Positions 26,464 through 37,558 of a DNA stretch of 64,000 bases are shown in pieces. The stretch's first letter is position 1. Each line of letters starts with the position of its first letter. The DNA comes from Hippophae tibetana (taxonomy: Eukaryota > Streptophyta > Magnoliopsida > Rosales > Elaeagnaceae): assembly GCA_037013495.1 (NCBI GenBank), contig CM072801.1, positions 21,727,501-21,791,500 of the forward strand, read 5' to 3'. Under the pieces are notes generated by a model that saw only the letters and a program-made list of their open reading frames with translations, did not search any database and was not told the DNA's origin. Made by a program: the position numbers and the translations under genes.

Positions 26464-27244
26464 TGATGTGAACCTAAGAATATAAATATTTTGAGAACTA
26501 CAAGAGATACGGTCAAAGACCCAACAATGAAATTGAAATAGATCCCAAAACTAATATTTAGATTTAAAGCACTCACCTTGATATCAATTGATATTACTCA
26601 CCAAAGATACAAAGATGATAAAATTCCACAAGGTTTGCAAATCCTTTGATAAGTTTATTTGAAGAGGAACAAAGAGCATTAAAGCTCCTAACTTTGATAT
26701 CTATCAAAATGTATTAAATGTAAGGTGTCTTAGTAGTTGGAGGCATAAATGTATATATAGAGTTCAAAACAAAACCCTAAAAGAGAAAAGAAAATAACAA
26801 AAACATAGGTGGAAACATGAGAAAAAATACAGGAAAAACTATGGTGGCCATGACGGACAAAATCCATGTCGTGGCCCTGCGTGAAGTGAAAAATCTTCCT
26901 AAAACCCCCTCACCCTAACAGCCAAAAACCCATGCCCCAATACTCATAGTCCTGCTTGAGTTCCAAAATCTTCCCATGTGTGTCATGTCGTGGGTCATAT
27001 TGATCCATGTCGCAATGCACTTTAAAATTCAGAATTATTTTTATTTCATTGACTGGCGATGCACTTTAAAATTCAGAATTATTTTTATTTCATTGATCGG
27101 CACTTTCCATGCCTTATGCTCCATTTAGGGTGCTCTTTGATCATAATTTAATTCTCAAATAAGCTCATTCAATATTTCCTTAAGTTGCTTTGTTTTTGAT
27201 TTTGTGATGGATCTACTCAATATTTGTGTGGTTCATCATTCTCA
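26464..27244 (-). repeat. 3' LTR of the gypsy element
   Basis: Plus-strand ends TGATGTGAACCTAAGAA and ATCATTCTCA. It contains a 44-bp internal tandem duplication (GCACTTTAAAATTCAGAATT at 27017 and 27061) that is not duplicated in the other LTR. Confidence 0.85.
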
Positions 27245-27259
27245 TCATTTCTTATCTCT

Positions 27260-29490
27260 TCAAAAGAATTCAATCTCCAATCATCACATGCATAATCAAA
27301 AGGAGAAATATCAAAAATATTGAAAGTAGTGCTAATGTTATACTCACTTGGAAGATCTAGCTTGTGGGTATTGTCACTAATCCATTCAAGCACTTGAAAT
27401 GGTCCATCTCCTCTAAGTTGTAATTTAGATCTTTATTTTTTAGGGAATTGTTCTTTCCTCATGTGAATCCAAACCTAATCACTAGGTTAAAAATGAATTT
27501 TCCCCATCTTTTGTGTGCTTTGGAAGCATATTTCTTGTTCTTCTTTTCAATACACTTAAAAATACTTTCATGTAGCTTCTTCACCTTTTTCAACTTTTCT
27601 TTTACCATCTAATTCAATTCTTTCTAAAACAGGGAAGGTAAAAAATCCATATGAGTAAATGGGTTAAAACCTATCTACAACCACAAAAATAGAGTCTCTA
27701 CCTTTCTTTGACCTAGGCAATCTTAAAATAAAATCCATAAAAATATCTACCTAAGGTGTGCTAGACACGGATAAGGGTGTATATAGTCATTGGGGTAGGA
27801 CCTTGGAGTTGGCTTGCCTACAAGTAATACATCTAGAACATATTCTCTCTATATCCTGCCTCATTTTTGACAAATAAAAATATTTATGTAGAGTTTCTAA
27901 GGTTTTTTTGACACCAAAGTGTCCCATTAAACCTCCTGATAGGCCTCGTTAACTAAGTTCACACATAGAATAATTAGGTATACACAATTTATTTTCTTTA
28001 AATAAATACCCATTTAACTTGTAAAACTTACCAAACGCATCTATCACATAAATCATAAATAGCAAAAAAAATCATCATCATTGGCACACACATCTTTAAT
28101 ATATTCAAATCCTAGCAACCTAGGGTTTAATGTGAAAATTAAAGCATACCTCCAAGATAATGCATTAGCCATTATATTTTTCATACCTCTTTTTATTAAA
28201 TCACATAAGGAAATGTGTCAACGAATTCCATCCATTTATTTGGTCTTCTATTCAACTTACCTTGATTCCTCAAGTGTTTTAAGGATTCATGATAAAAAAA
28301 TTTCATCAAAGGTAGTGTTGCCATGTCTCAAGTGTCCTCACCAAAGATAGAGTTTCTTGTTATATGTTAAAAAATTAAGGCTTATTCTGTTGATTTTTTC
28401 ACTGAAATAGGTAATACACCTTCATTTTTATATCAAAAAAGGTCATATACCTATACCTGAAGCATTACACTCAACCTTAAATGTTTTAGTAAAATTAGGT
28501 GAAGTTAAAATAGGTGTAGACTATAATCTTTCTTTTATCATGTTAAAAACTCTCTAATGTTCCTTACCCCCACTTAAATCCAACAACCTTTCTAATAACC
28601 TTAGTTAAATTTGTAGTTATAGTACTAAAATCTTTAACAAACCTACCATAAAAACTAACAAAATCATGAAAACTTCTTACCCCAATGACAGATTTAGGTG
28701 TGGGTCATTCCTTAATAGTGTTCATTTTTCTCCATTCATCTCTATATTATTATAACTAACAATATAGCTAAGAAAAGCTAATCTATCTATACAAAAAGTT
28801 TTTCAGATTAGTATATAATTTTTCCTTTCTTAATACCTCAAGTACAGATCACAAATATGAAACATGTTCTTTTGAATGTTTTACTATAAATGAGAATATC
28901 ATTAAAGAAAAAACCACAAATTTTCCAATATATGCATGTAAGACATGATTCATAAGTCTCATAAGAGTACTAAGTCCTAATTTGATGGTATCCACTTTTG
29001 AAATCAATTTTAATAAATATGCAAGAATCATGCAATTCATCCAACATGTCATCTAACCTAGAAATAAGATGTCTATACTTTATTGTAATTTTATTGATGG
29101 CTCAGCAATCAACACTCATTTGACTTGAACCATCCTTCTTAGACAAAAGTAGCACTATAACTACACACGGGCTCAAATTCTCCCTCATTTGACCTTTGGT
29201 TAGTTACTACTCAACCTATCTTTGAAACTCCTTAGTGTCTTATGGGTTGGTTGGTTTGAAAGGGATACTCCTAGTATGAAGTAAATTTGATGCTCATTCC
29301 CCCTAATTATTGACACACCATTAGAAATTTCTTCAAGAAACAAATCTTCAAATTCTTGCAACAAAGAAATAATAGCACTAAGCATAGAAGAATTAAGGTC
29401 GTTAGTAGAAAAATTAGCCTCCTTGTACAAAAGTATAAGTATGGGTCATTTTGCATAAATAGCTTGCTTAACCTTACTTGTTCTAGCATA
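27260..29490 (-). pseudogene. gypsy pol remnants: reverse transcriptase to integrase end
   Basis: On the minus strand, 29200-29430 encodes LLQEFEDLFLEEISNG and a degenerate RGNEHQIYF, the conserved lead-in to the reverse transcriptase. 28849-29052 retains STLMRLMNHVLHAYIGKFVV; the catalytic YFDD segment just after it is destroyed. 27300-27440 reads in broken frame as RGDGPFQVLEW, KLDLPSEYN and FNIFDISPF, the usual end of a gypsy integrase. Many stops and frameshifts are present. Confidence 0.82.
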
Positions 29491-29609
29491 AAAAATCACA
29501 TTTTTTCCTACTCTTTTTTTTCTTTTCATTATTCTCTCTTTCTTTTTCTTTTCTTTTCTTTTCTTTTTCCTCACTCTTCTATCTTTCTGTTTCACTATCT
29601 TCTTCTTCT

Positions 29610-29918
29610 TCACTCTTCTATCCTTCCTTTTTCTTTTCCATTTTTCTCTTTTTCTTTTGTCATTTTCAACTGATCTTTAAAGATTTGATTGAGAGTAAGA
29701 GGCATAGGTGTAATATTTATATCGTTTTTCACAAAAATGTACTTGTTTCTATACCTATCATGTGTTAAATTTTTGTCATATTTATATGGCCTACCGAACA
29801 AGATATGCCCAGTTTGCATTGGTATCACATCACATAACACTTCATCTTTGTAATCTTCAATGAAAAAGGTTACTAATACTTGTCTATTTACCCTTACTTC
29901 TTCACCATCATTCAACAT
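29610..29918 (-). pseudogene. gypsy retropepsin-like segment
   Basis: A 102-residue open stretch with VLVTFFIEDYKDEVLCDVIP, GHILFGRPYKYDKNLTHDRY and YIFVKNDINITPMPLTLNQ, ending in a Lys/Glu-rich run encoded by a long pyrimidine tract on the plus strand (29520-29640). This is the typical C-terminal protease and connecting region of plant gypsy polyproteins. Confidence 0.82.
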
Positions 29919-29981
29919 TATAACTTATAAATTCGAGGGTGTTTAATCATATACAACCCTAACTTTTCAACTAGGGTAGTA

Positions 29982-31350
29982 CTAGCTACACCTACTAATA
30001 ATGTCATTACATATCTTATTGCTCACATGGCACCTTGTATGAAATATATTTTCTCTTTGTTGTTCCATGTTATCATATTTGATTTGAACACTTAATGCTC
30101 TCGTGATCACAAGTGTTTCCCCATCCACAATAGTTATTTCCTCATCACTAGCTTCCTCTAGTAGAGGCATTTATTCATTTTCGCTCTCATCATTAGTTTT
30201 CATCTCCCTATTTTCTTGTGTTATCATTGTTCTCTATATTGGACATTTAGATGCTATATGACTCCTACCAAGACAATGAAAACACTTAATATCATGATTA
30301 TGAGTTGTGGTTTCAATCTTACCTTTATCCTTACTTGTCTCTTCTTCTTTAGCTTTGAATGATTTGAATCCAAGCTTGAAACTCCTCCCTTCATCTTTTT
30401 TCCAATTATATTTTCAAGGTGTGGTAGTATTCGATTTTGATGTAGTAGGGTTTGTCTTTGGTGGTAGTGATCGGTTACTTCTTTTTCTTAGTTTGCCCTC
30501 CATTTTAATTGTTATGTGGACCATGCCTTCCAAATCCACATAATGATGAAGTTTTACAATGTTGGCAATATCTTGATTCAACCTACCAAAAACCAAGCCA
30601 TTATGGCTTCTCTATCCTCCTCTACATTAGCCTTTATCATTGCAACTTCCATTTTCTTATAGTATTCATCTACTGTCTTAAATACTTGATTAAGCCTTTG
30701 TAATTTCTAGTATAGTTTCCCGTAGTAATATCTAGGAACAAACTTTTTCTCATAATAGCCTTCATATATTTCTAATTATAAATTGGCCTTTCATAGTTTC
30801 TTCTCCTACTAGATATTAATTGATTTCACCAATTTAATACATAATCAATAAATTCAACGACAATAAGTTTTACTTTTTTCTCATCAATATAATTGTGGCA
30901 CTCAAAGATGTGTTTCACATTTTTCTCCCACTCTAAGTACAATTCAGGATCATTATTTCTTGAAAATGTGGCATCTTCATTTTTATGCTTCCTAAATTTC
31001 TATCAACTCCATCATGTGGCCTAAGGGGTGTCCTCCAAATACCTCCCATATTTCCATATCTCCTTCCTATAGATACATTTTCTTCTTCCTCATTAAAGTC
31101 TCAATTATCCTCTAATTATCATCTTCAGGCTGTTCCTTTTACTTGGGCTTGTTTATTTGGGCCAGTAACATTTACAAATCTCTGTTGTAAATTGGCTATT
31201 ATGGCTTCTTGCCTTTCTATCCCATCATTCATGTTTATCATTATCACATTCATTATTTCAATCGATTGTTTCAAAGCTCTCATTATGAATGTTGTATCTA
31301 ATCTTTCTTTTGGACGGATGAATCTATTAATATTAGGCACTATGACCAAC
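29982..31350 (-). pseudogene. gypsy gag remnants with zinc knuckle
   Basis: At about 30235-30300 the minus strand reads CFHCLGRSHIASKCP (C-x2-C-x4-H-x4-C), followed downstream by an acidic segment (LLEEASDEEITIVDGETLVI at 29982-30170). The gag N-terminal part extends to about 31350 and includes IERQEAIIANLQQRF. Frames are broken in several places. Confidence 0.78.
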
Positions 31351-32163
31351 TAACACAACAAGATGTTAATAATAAAAAATTAATTCCTCTCACCTACCTC
31401 TAGTGGATAGCACTCAGGTTGATTACTCAAGTGTCCTTAGTTAAAAAAAACAAATTGTTCAAGTATTTCAAACAATATAGAATTTATTATCACCAAAGAT
31501 AGTTCGTAATATTCAATTAAGTCAAAGTACAATAGAATGTACTCAAGTTGTTTAGAATTCCTAAAGCTAGAATATACTCGAATTGGAACAAGATAGGACA
31601 ACAAAAATTTGATTAATTGCTCAAGAAAAATTTAAGGATACGAATGATGATTAATAATAATAAGGTAGAAAAATTCTAAAAGTATTTGATTATATCATAA
31701 TTTTTTAATAATTCGAGTTTCTTCGTCTTATTCTTCTTATTTTTAATAAAAATATCTACTCGAAAATCAAGAAAACTAACACAAAAATTACGATATAAAT
31801 CTAAAAATTTATGTTACAAAAATAACACAAATATTTTTAGAAAATAGCATAGAAATCACGATATGAAACTAACACAAAAAATTAACAGAAACACAAAAAA
31901 AAATCTAAAAATTACGATACGAAAATCATACAAAATATTTTTAGGAAATTAGTAGGAAGAAGGAAACAAAATCAAATTTTTTTCTTACCAATCTAATATA
32001 GAAAATTTCATAAATTAATATAAACAAGAAAATAAATATGAAAATACTGCGGAAAATGAAGCCAATACAAAATATATTTATTATATTAGCAAATTAATGC
32101 AAGAACACAAAGATATCAAGGATAAGAACCTTAAAGTTAGAATATAGATATCTAGTACTAAAT
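31351..32163 (-). other. Untranslated leader of the gypsy element
   Basis: AT-rich sequence between gag and the 5' LTR. The bases next to the LTR (minus-strand TTTAGTACTAGA) may be a degenerate Met-tRNA primer site. Confidence 0.5.
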
Positions 32164-32876
32164 GATGTGAACCTAAGAACACAAACCTTGCAATCCATAA
32201 ATATGATAAGGTTTGAGAACTACAAGAGATAGGGTCAAAGACTAACAACAAAATTGAAATGAATGCCAAAAACTAATATTCAAATTTAAAGCACTCATAT
32301 TGATATCAATGGATATTACTCACCAAAGATACAAAAATGATATAATGTCACAAAGTTTACAAATTTCTTGATAAGTTGATTTGACAAGGAATAAAAAGCA
32401 TTAAAGCTCTCAACTTTGATATATATCAAAATATATGTATATAGGGTACAAAAAAACCCTAAAAGAGGAAAGAAAACTACAAAATTGTTATTGGGAACAC
32501 AAGAAAAACTATGTGGGTATGTGGCGGCCAAAATCCATGTTGCAATGCTTATGGCCTTTTTGTGAAGTCCAAAATCTTCTCGAGAACCCCTCGTTGTGGT
32601 GGCCAAAAATCCATGTCGAGACTTGCATGACTCTGCTTGAATTCCAAAATCTTTTTATAGGTGTTGTGACGTGACTCACATTGATCCATGTCGCAATGCA
32701 CCTTCGATATTTAAAACTACTTTCATTTCATTTACTGGCTCCCTCCATGGGTTTTGCTCTATTTGGGGTGCTCTTAAATCATGATCTAATTCCTAAATAA
32801 GTTCATTCAAAATTTTCTTGTTGTCTTTGATTTTGTGATGGGTTCACTCGAAACTTGTAATGGTCCATCATTCTCA
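32164..32876 (-). repeat. 5' LTR of the gypsy element
   Basis: Plus-strand ends TGATGTGAACCTAAGAA and ATCATTCTCA, colinear with 26464-27244 but clearly diverged by many substitutions and indels. The insertion is therefore old. Confidence 0.85.
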
Positions 32877-33530
32877 TTTTTCTCACAAAATCATTATTTT
32901 CAACATGATTCGATTATTTTATGTTTTTTTAAGATTCTTTATAAGTTTTTTTGTGATTTCGTTTGATTTTGGGATTACTCTTTTTTTTTGTTAATAATGG
33001 TTTAATGAATTTTTTTATTCTTAATTATTGTAAAGATGAGTATGCCCTTAATATTTTACCCATGTGTGTGACACATGTTGAAATTCTCAATTAAATATCA
33101 ATTTTAAATCAACGGTATACTTAAAATTAAATGTATGGACTATTAATGTACTGTTATGAAAATATGAATCTACTTGCATACATTTTATTAAATAATGACA
33201 TTTTATTAGACCGGATAATTAAGCCTTAAAATCTAATTTTCATATTTAAGTTTGTAATGAAAAATAATATATTTCTCTATAACATTCTTAATATAAAATC
33301 TTAAATAAAAACAAAATTAAATTTATTTTGTAGAGATTTTTTACCTATTTAATATTTCGCAAGCATAACAACATTATTATTATATCATATTTATAAACAA
33401 TCAGTCATGTTGAATTTAATCACAAATAAATTAAATATAACATATAAGAATAAAACAAAAAAAGATAACTGTAAAGAATCTATTAAAATTATACCTTAAA
33501 AAAATCCTCACAACAATTTGATACTAATTA
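32877..33530. other. AT-rich intergenic region
   Basis: No gene or element end is recognised between the gypsy LTR and the LTR-like segment starting at 33531. Confidence 0.45.
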
Positions 33531-34130
33531 TGTTGTTAGAAAACCTCCAAACGGATTTATATATCAATTTATTGAATCAAAAACTAAAAATCTATAATAA
33601 TATAGCTAGTTCTTCTAAAAAAAAAGAACTTTAAAACTAAAAACTAAAAAAAAAAAGAACTTTCTGAAGAGAGAAATAATTGAGAAAATTGTGTGTTTTA
33701 TAATGGAGAAGATGATCCTTTTATAGGTGAGGAAAATGCAAAAAACGAAGAAGAAAAATATTTCAAAATTTGAATTTGAACGCGTTTGGATAGGTTGACA
33801 CTCGTATAGGGCGCAAATTTTTTGACAAACAGGCGTTGGGCGTACGTGGGACACGATGCAGAAGTGTGCTGGTGAGCGCGAAAATTGACACGACGTGTGC
33901 TGTGCTTGTGTCGAGCATGTGATGGTTGTGTGCACTTGCTTGGCGTGTGCCAACTGCGTGCGGGCATTTGCTGAGCGTATGTTGGACGTGCGCACACTGG
34001 TACAGGCAGGATTTCGCTTTTTTGATATTTTTGATCCATTTTATCCAATTTTTATCTTTTTGACTTTTTTTATTTTTTCTCAATATATTTGTTATGTATT
34101 GCCTTCGGTATTTTTCTTCGTGTATTGAAG
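33531..34130 (-). repeat. Probable lone LTR, minus strand, with GC-rich U3 region
   Basis: Read on the minus strand, a GC-rich stretch (34015-33780) full of GCGTG, CACACG and GCACAC words leads to a TATA-like CCTATAAAAGG at 33717-33727, a pyrimidine-rich leader and an end …TCTAACAACA at 33531. The adjoining minus-strand bases TAGTATCA resemble a decayed Met-tRNA primer site. The right boundary is uncertain and no coding interior is found nearby. Open frames on both strands of the GC-rich part are compositional. Confidence 0.45.
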
Positions 34131-34711
34131 TTATTTTTAAAGAAAAATACCTGAAAAAAATAAAAATATTATTGATTTCGAAAATACAAATTTATATAAA
34201 AATGTGATAAAATCATATAAATATAAATCTATTTAATCAATTGAACTACATCATGATAATTTTAATATTTTTTAAGTAGTAATTATTTATTAATACCTAT
34301 TATTTCTCTGTCTATTCTAGTTTATTTTAAAATTAAAAAATTCACAGTTGAGGTAACTTGTGACCGGTATGCTAAACTTTATGTTTCAGAAGTTCCAGTA
34401 ACAGCAACTTAAGAGGTTGTGAGTTTCAGGCTTCTGTGGAGCTTCTGAGCTGCATAGAATAAAAAGAAATTGTTATATATTATAGGCTACTTGTAGCTAG
34501 TAATTTCTCTACAACATTTGGATTATGCTTCTTTATGGTAGATTCACCCGTGTTTGAAGTCTAAATTACTTTTCGAATATTTATATTTTGTGAATTATTT
34601 GTGTTATGACTTGGGTTTATTATTCAAAAACTTCACTGTGGTGTAAATCCATTAAAAGAAAATAGAAATATTTACATGTTCGATATTTGTATTCAAAAAT
34701 TTATAACTATA

Positions 34712-35018
34712 TGTTATAAATTAACATTAATAAAAGTGAAGTTAATATCTAAATTAGTTGTAAAAATATATAATTATATATAATAGTAAAATAATAAATA
34801 CTTAGAAAAATAAATACACATAATGATTTAAGTTATTCATTTTTTTAATATGAAAGTCTACTCGATATACCGAATTTATTTTATTAATAATCAAATTAAA
34901 ATATAAATATTAATTTTTAAATAAATTTATAAAATATACCAAAAAATTAAATACAGCTAAAAGTCAATATACATAAATTACCAAATTTATTATTTAATAT
35001 AAAAATGATATCTACAGC
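34712..35018 (-). repeat. Diverged LTR fragment related to the LTR at 11535
   Basis: TGTTATAAATTAACATTAAT and the following 300 bp align with 11535-11905, including TATATAATTATA, the AAATAA blocks, TAATAATCAAAT and ATCTACAGCTT near 35018. Similarity stops there, so this is a truncated lone LTR. Confidence 0.75.
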
Positions 35019-36159
35019 TTCTACTCTATCTGTTTTTCTCTCCTTCTCTGTCTCACGCAACTTCTAATAAAGTAGGAGCAAACGAACCAGACCCACTTTC
35101 CCAATTCAGATGTCAGAGAAGCCCAGACGAAGAAATCTGATACAAATGAGAGGCCAACGGTAGTTGATCAGCTGTTCGAAGACAGACAACAGAGGAGGAG
35201 TTTATCCCATTGGGAATACAAGGAATGACTGGGTGGAAGCTCTCTGATCACTCAGCAGGAATAACATATATAACAATATATAAATATTAGTTAAAGAATA
35301 CTGAGGGTTTAAGTGATATATGTGTTTTGGACTCGTTGTCCTAAAAAAGTTCAAGTAACATTACTTTGAAGTTTGTGCAACACAGAAATATGGTTGAGGT
35401 TGTATACTTGTCTTATTCAAGGATAAGAGAACAGTCCTACAACTAGGTAAAGTAAGATGTTACTCTCATTCTGTTCATTGTGGGTTGTAGTATATGGTCG
35501 AAATGAAAGTATTTGAGTGATTAACGAGAGCATCATCTCTCTCGAGCAACAGATTTCATTTATTTTTTATCTCCATTTCAACTTTTTCCTTGACTTGGTA
35601 CTCAATTGCCTGCTGCTCAACTGCTAATATTTGTAAGAAACTAATTGGCAAACTGGTTTTGCTGGAAATGTGGAACGCAAATAGGTAATGCTATATCGCT
35701 CTGAGGTGAAGTTTGTGTAAATTTGGTTTCCAATTTGTGGCTATCTATTCTGAAAGATCAAGTGTTTAAGGATTGTTGTATTAAAGATTCGTGACTGCAG
35801 AGAATCACAATCGCAGCTGCACTCTAAATCAGCATTAGCTTTATTTAATTTGTTTATAATCAATCATGTTGTTGATGCTTTTAATAAGTATTAAGAATCA
35901 ATCCTTCTTAGCCTTGTTTTGCTCTTCTTTCAAAATCAGTGTTACAATTCACTCTTATGTGTTGTATGTTATTTGTCCTTGACTTTGTTAAATATACATG
36001 GTCATTAATGGTTTCTCTTGTTCGGTTATTTCATTGCTATTCTCTCTTATTTCAAGCTACATTGTCCCTGTTGATGTGTCTAGAACGCACATCCCAATCA
36101 TTGTTGATATTGCATATATTTAAATTTCTTAAAGGGTGAGGCATTACCATCGCATGAAG
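35019..36159. other. Intergenic or ancient intronic DNA left of an FCA-like exon
   Basis: Composition is less AT-rich than the background, particularly 35040-35260. Because an FCA-like exon follows, this may be decayed exon and intron sequence of the same gene, but I cannot match any reading frame. Confidence 0.4.
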
Positions 36160-36237
36160 TTGTTTTGTGAAGTATGCATCATCAAAAGAGGCTGATGCGG
36201 CTATTCAAGCTTTAAGCAATCAACATACTTTTCCTGG
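36160..36237 (+). pseudogene. FCA-like RRM exon remnant
   Basis: Reads SCFVKYASSKEADAAIQALS followed by NQHTFPG, then a GTGAGT donor. This is the C-terminal half of an RNA-recognition motif (RNP1-like CFVKYA, then the helix and last strand), with wording closest to the first RRM of the plant flowering-time regulator FCA. Immediately upstream the frame holds a TGA and no acceptor-plus-RNP2 exon is found. The following exon, which should carry VRYADGER-like sequence, is absent from the next 600 bp. FCA binds nascent transcripts and promotes 3'-end processing at FLC; this copy cannot encode such a protein. Confidence 0.6.
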
Positions 36238-36815
36238 GGTGAGTTATGTCGTTTTCTCTACGTGGATAATAAGATATTTTTATGCTATTTATGAAATTAG
36301 TTGGAATTTTAAATGCTTGGAATTGAACACACAACAAATGCTTTTTTTATGTATAGCTTGCTAGATTATAATTATTATTAGTAATATATATTTTATGAGT
36401 TGATCTCCTATTGCAGTTTTCCATAATGTTATATTTGTAGATACTAGATAACTTGTAAGAACAGATCATTATTGTTCTTCTATAAAAATGCTTTTTTTTT
36501 TCTCAAAGACTAATTTTCATCTTTAATCTTGAATTCCATATTTTCCAATGGTTTTTTTTTGGGAAGTGAAACATGAATTTGAGCAATAAATAAGAATAAA
36601 AAATTGAAATATAAAAACGAACTAGCTAAGTGAATCATGAAGTATTGTAAATTTCATATTGATTTTCGCTTTGTCATAATTGTCATCCTTAATTATTGTT
36701 ATGTTCTTTACTTTTTATAAAATCTTCTTTTTGATATATTTTTGTGATAATCGCATTTGTTAGTATATTTTGCTTCTTTTAGGATTGATGCCTAAAGTTA
36801 TGCTATAATAGTAAG
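36238..36815. other. AT-rich sequence after the FCA-like exon
   Basis: Starts with an intact intron donor and continues as T-rich sequence, probably old intron. No further exon is recognised. Confidence 0.4.
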
Positions 36816-37558
36816 TGTTGAGACTCAAAGCCTTAACAATGAACTGGTAGAGAGAGGTTAGAGAGAGAAGAATGTGAAAGGGTCAATGTGTGGATCCTCA
36901 TGATTGGTCTATCTATTTATAGCACATTTATAAGTACAAGTGTCAAAAATATAACATGTACACGTAGTTGTATGTTAAGAGGGTATAATTAACTTAAAGT
37001 ACAATATGTCAGAGATTCAAGTATAGAATTACTCATGTTGTCAATGAGCTTATGTTGATCTTGGGCTTGGTCTGAATAGGGCTCGAGTTGACCTCTTTCT
37101 GAATAAGGCTCGAGCTGACCTTGAGCTTGGTCTTTCCTATGGGATGTCTAGGGTACTTCATTTTTTGTCTTGGGCTGGACTTGACTCGAGTAGGTTACCA
37201 GTCCTGAATTTGGGTCGACCTACATATCCAAACATCAAGTCCTCTCACTCTTTCAGCTTGAGCTTCGGTCTGAGGTAAAAGAATGAATATCGGGCACAAG
37301 ATATGAACCGTTCGACTTCTACCATAAATGCGTGTCAGTTGATTTGAGAGAGAAATCCAATGCCCATATGTAAAGGGGTGCTTGGGCTGGCACTTACTAT
37401 TGCTTATTTGCAAAATTGAGAAATTGTGAGGGAAAAAACGTTCTTTCGTTTCTTTTCGAGTGGTGAAACATTTTAATTCGGTGGTAAGAATTCAGCTCGT
37501 ACTATAATATTCTCTGCTCGGTTTTTTCGCATCTAAGTGTTGAGAACCTAACGATTTG

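Larger units (their letters stand above)
26464..32876 (-). mobile_element. Decayed Ty3/gypsy retrotransposon, minus strand
   Basis: Direct LTRs lie at 26464-27244 and 32164-32876. In the element's own orientation the LTR starts TGAGAATGATG and ends GGTTCACATCA. A purine tract (minus-strand GAAGAGATAAGAAATGA) adjoins the left, 3' LTR. Interior order on the minus strand: gag with zinc knuckle, protease, reverse transcriptase, RNase H/integrase, end of integrase. Protease and knuckle wording resembles the chromovirus branch, but no chromodomain was identified. The flanking pentamers do not match. Confidence 0.88.

Noticed and set aside
29356..29673. Plus-strand Phe/Ser/Leu-rich frame
   Set aside because: Antisense shadow of the Lys/Glu-rich region of the gypsy polyprotein.
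33615..34128. Overlapping open frames on both strands, Cys/His-rich
   Set aside because: They follow the GC-rich island of an LTR, show no conserved domain, and several frames are open at once.
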